Origin: Fidelibacterota bacterium
GTDB taxonomy: Bacteria > Fidelibacterota > Fidelibacteria > Fidelibacterales > Fidelibacteraceae
Direction of reading: 5' to 3'
NCBI GenBank assembly: GCA_030620575.1
Contig: JAUXEL010000116.1
Location: forward strand, 1-5,310
DNA: 5,310 nucleotides
Under the pieces are notes generated by a model. The model saw only the letters and a program-made list of their open reading frames with translations. It was not told the origin of the DNA and made no database searches. Within the stretch, counting starts at the first letter, position 1; every line of letters begins with the position of its first letter. The translations under genes were made by a program, and so were the position numbers. Positions 5,295-5,310 of the stretch are shown in pieces.

Positions 5295-5310
5295 CCCGAT
5301 GAATATCGGG
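5295..5310. repeat. Perfect inverted repeat CCCGAT-GAAT-ATCGGG at window edge
   Basis: Six base pairs with a four-base loop end exactly at the window edge, so the repeat could be longer. There is no adjoining T run on the minus strand (the following bases are ACTATGCC), so it is not a classical terminator for a minus-strand gene lying to the right. A plus-strand T run would be outside the window. It may be part of a dispersed palindromic repeat. Confidence 0.5.

Overview
The window is a compact, single-direction stretch of chromosome. All protein genes and one tRNA lie on the minus strand, so transcription runs from the right edge to the left. Content is mainly sugar-nucleotide and cell-envelope metabolism. 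The organism is a bacterium of moderate, slightly AT-rich composition. Its phosphohexomutase has active-site wording (WNGIKF, GEGNGG, RKSNTEP) that I associate with Bacteroidota-type enzymes. Several genes, however, have good Shine-Dalgarno sequences (AGGAG, GGAGGA), which Bacteroidota usually lack. A non-Bacteroidota lineage of the wider FCB group is my best but weakly supported guess.

Layout in transcription order: (1) 5108-5310 is a 203 bp non-coding region. It holds a small perfect hairpin at the window edge, a 7-bp tandem repeat, a degenerate GGA/GATC-type repeat patch, and a good sigma70-type promoter. (2) 3749-5107 is a GlmM-like phosphohexomutase. (3) 3082-3744 is deoC, 4 bp downstream of it. 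(4) A promoter-like pair at 3047-3075 precedes tRNA-Leu(UAG) at 2950-3032. (5) 2221-2919 is a lipoprotein L,D-transpeptidase beginning 30 bp after the tRNA. (6) 905-2221 is a UDP-glucose 6-dehydrogenase whose start codon overlaps the transpeptidase stop. (7) 349-897 is rmlC, whose ribosome binding site overlaps the ugd stop codon. (8) 1-277 is the N-terminal part of a second nucleotide-sugar dehydrogenase of the UDP-GlcNAc/UDP-ManNAc class, cut by the left window edge.

How the genes fit together: the mutase (hexose or hexosamine 6-P to 1-P), the two sugar-nucleotide dehydrogenases (uronic acid donors) and RmlC (dTDP-rhamnose branch) all supply activated sugars for surface polysaccharide. The L,D-transpeptidase is a predicted outer-envelope lipoprotein acting on peptidoglycan, or attaching something to it, and is tightly coupled to ugd. 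DeoC is a nucleoside-catabolism enzyme and looks like a passenger. No convincing terminator lies inside the window, so the tRNA may be transcribed together with the ldt-ugd-rmlC genes.

I found no CRISPR array, transposase, phage gene or clear new multi-gene system. The points most worth a second look are the repeat mosaic upstream of the mutase, the tRNA-led envelope operon, and the ldt-ugd coupling.
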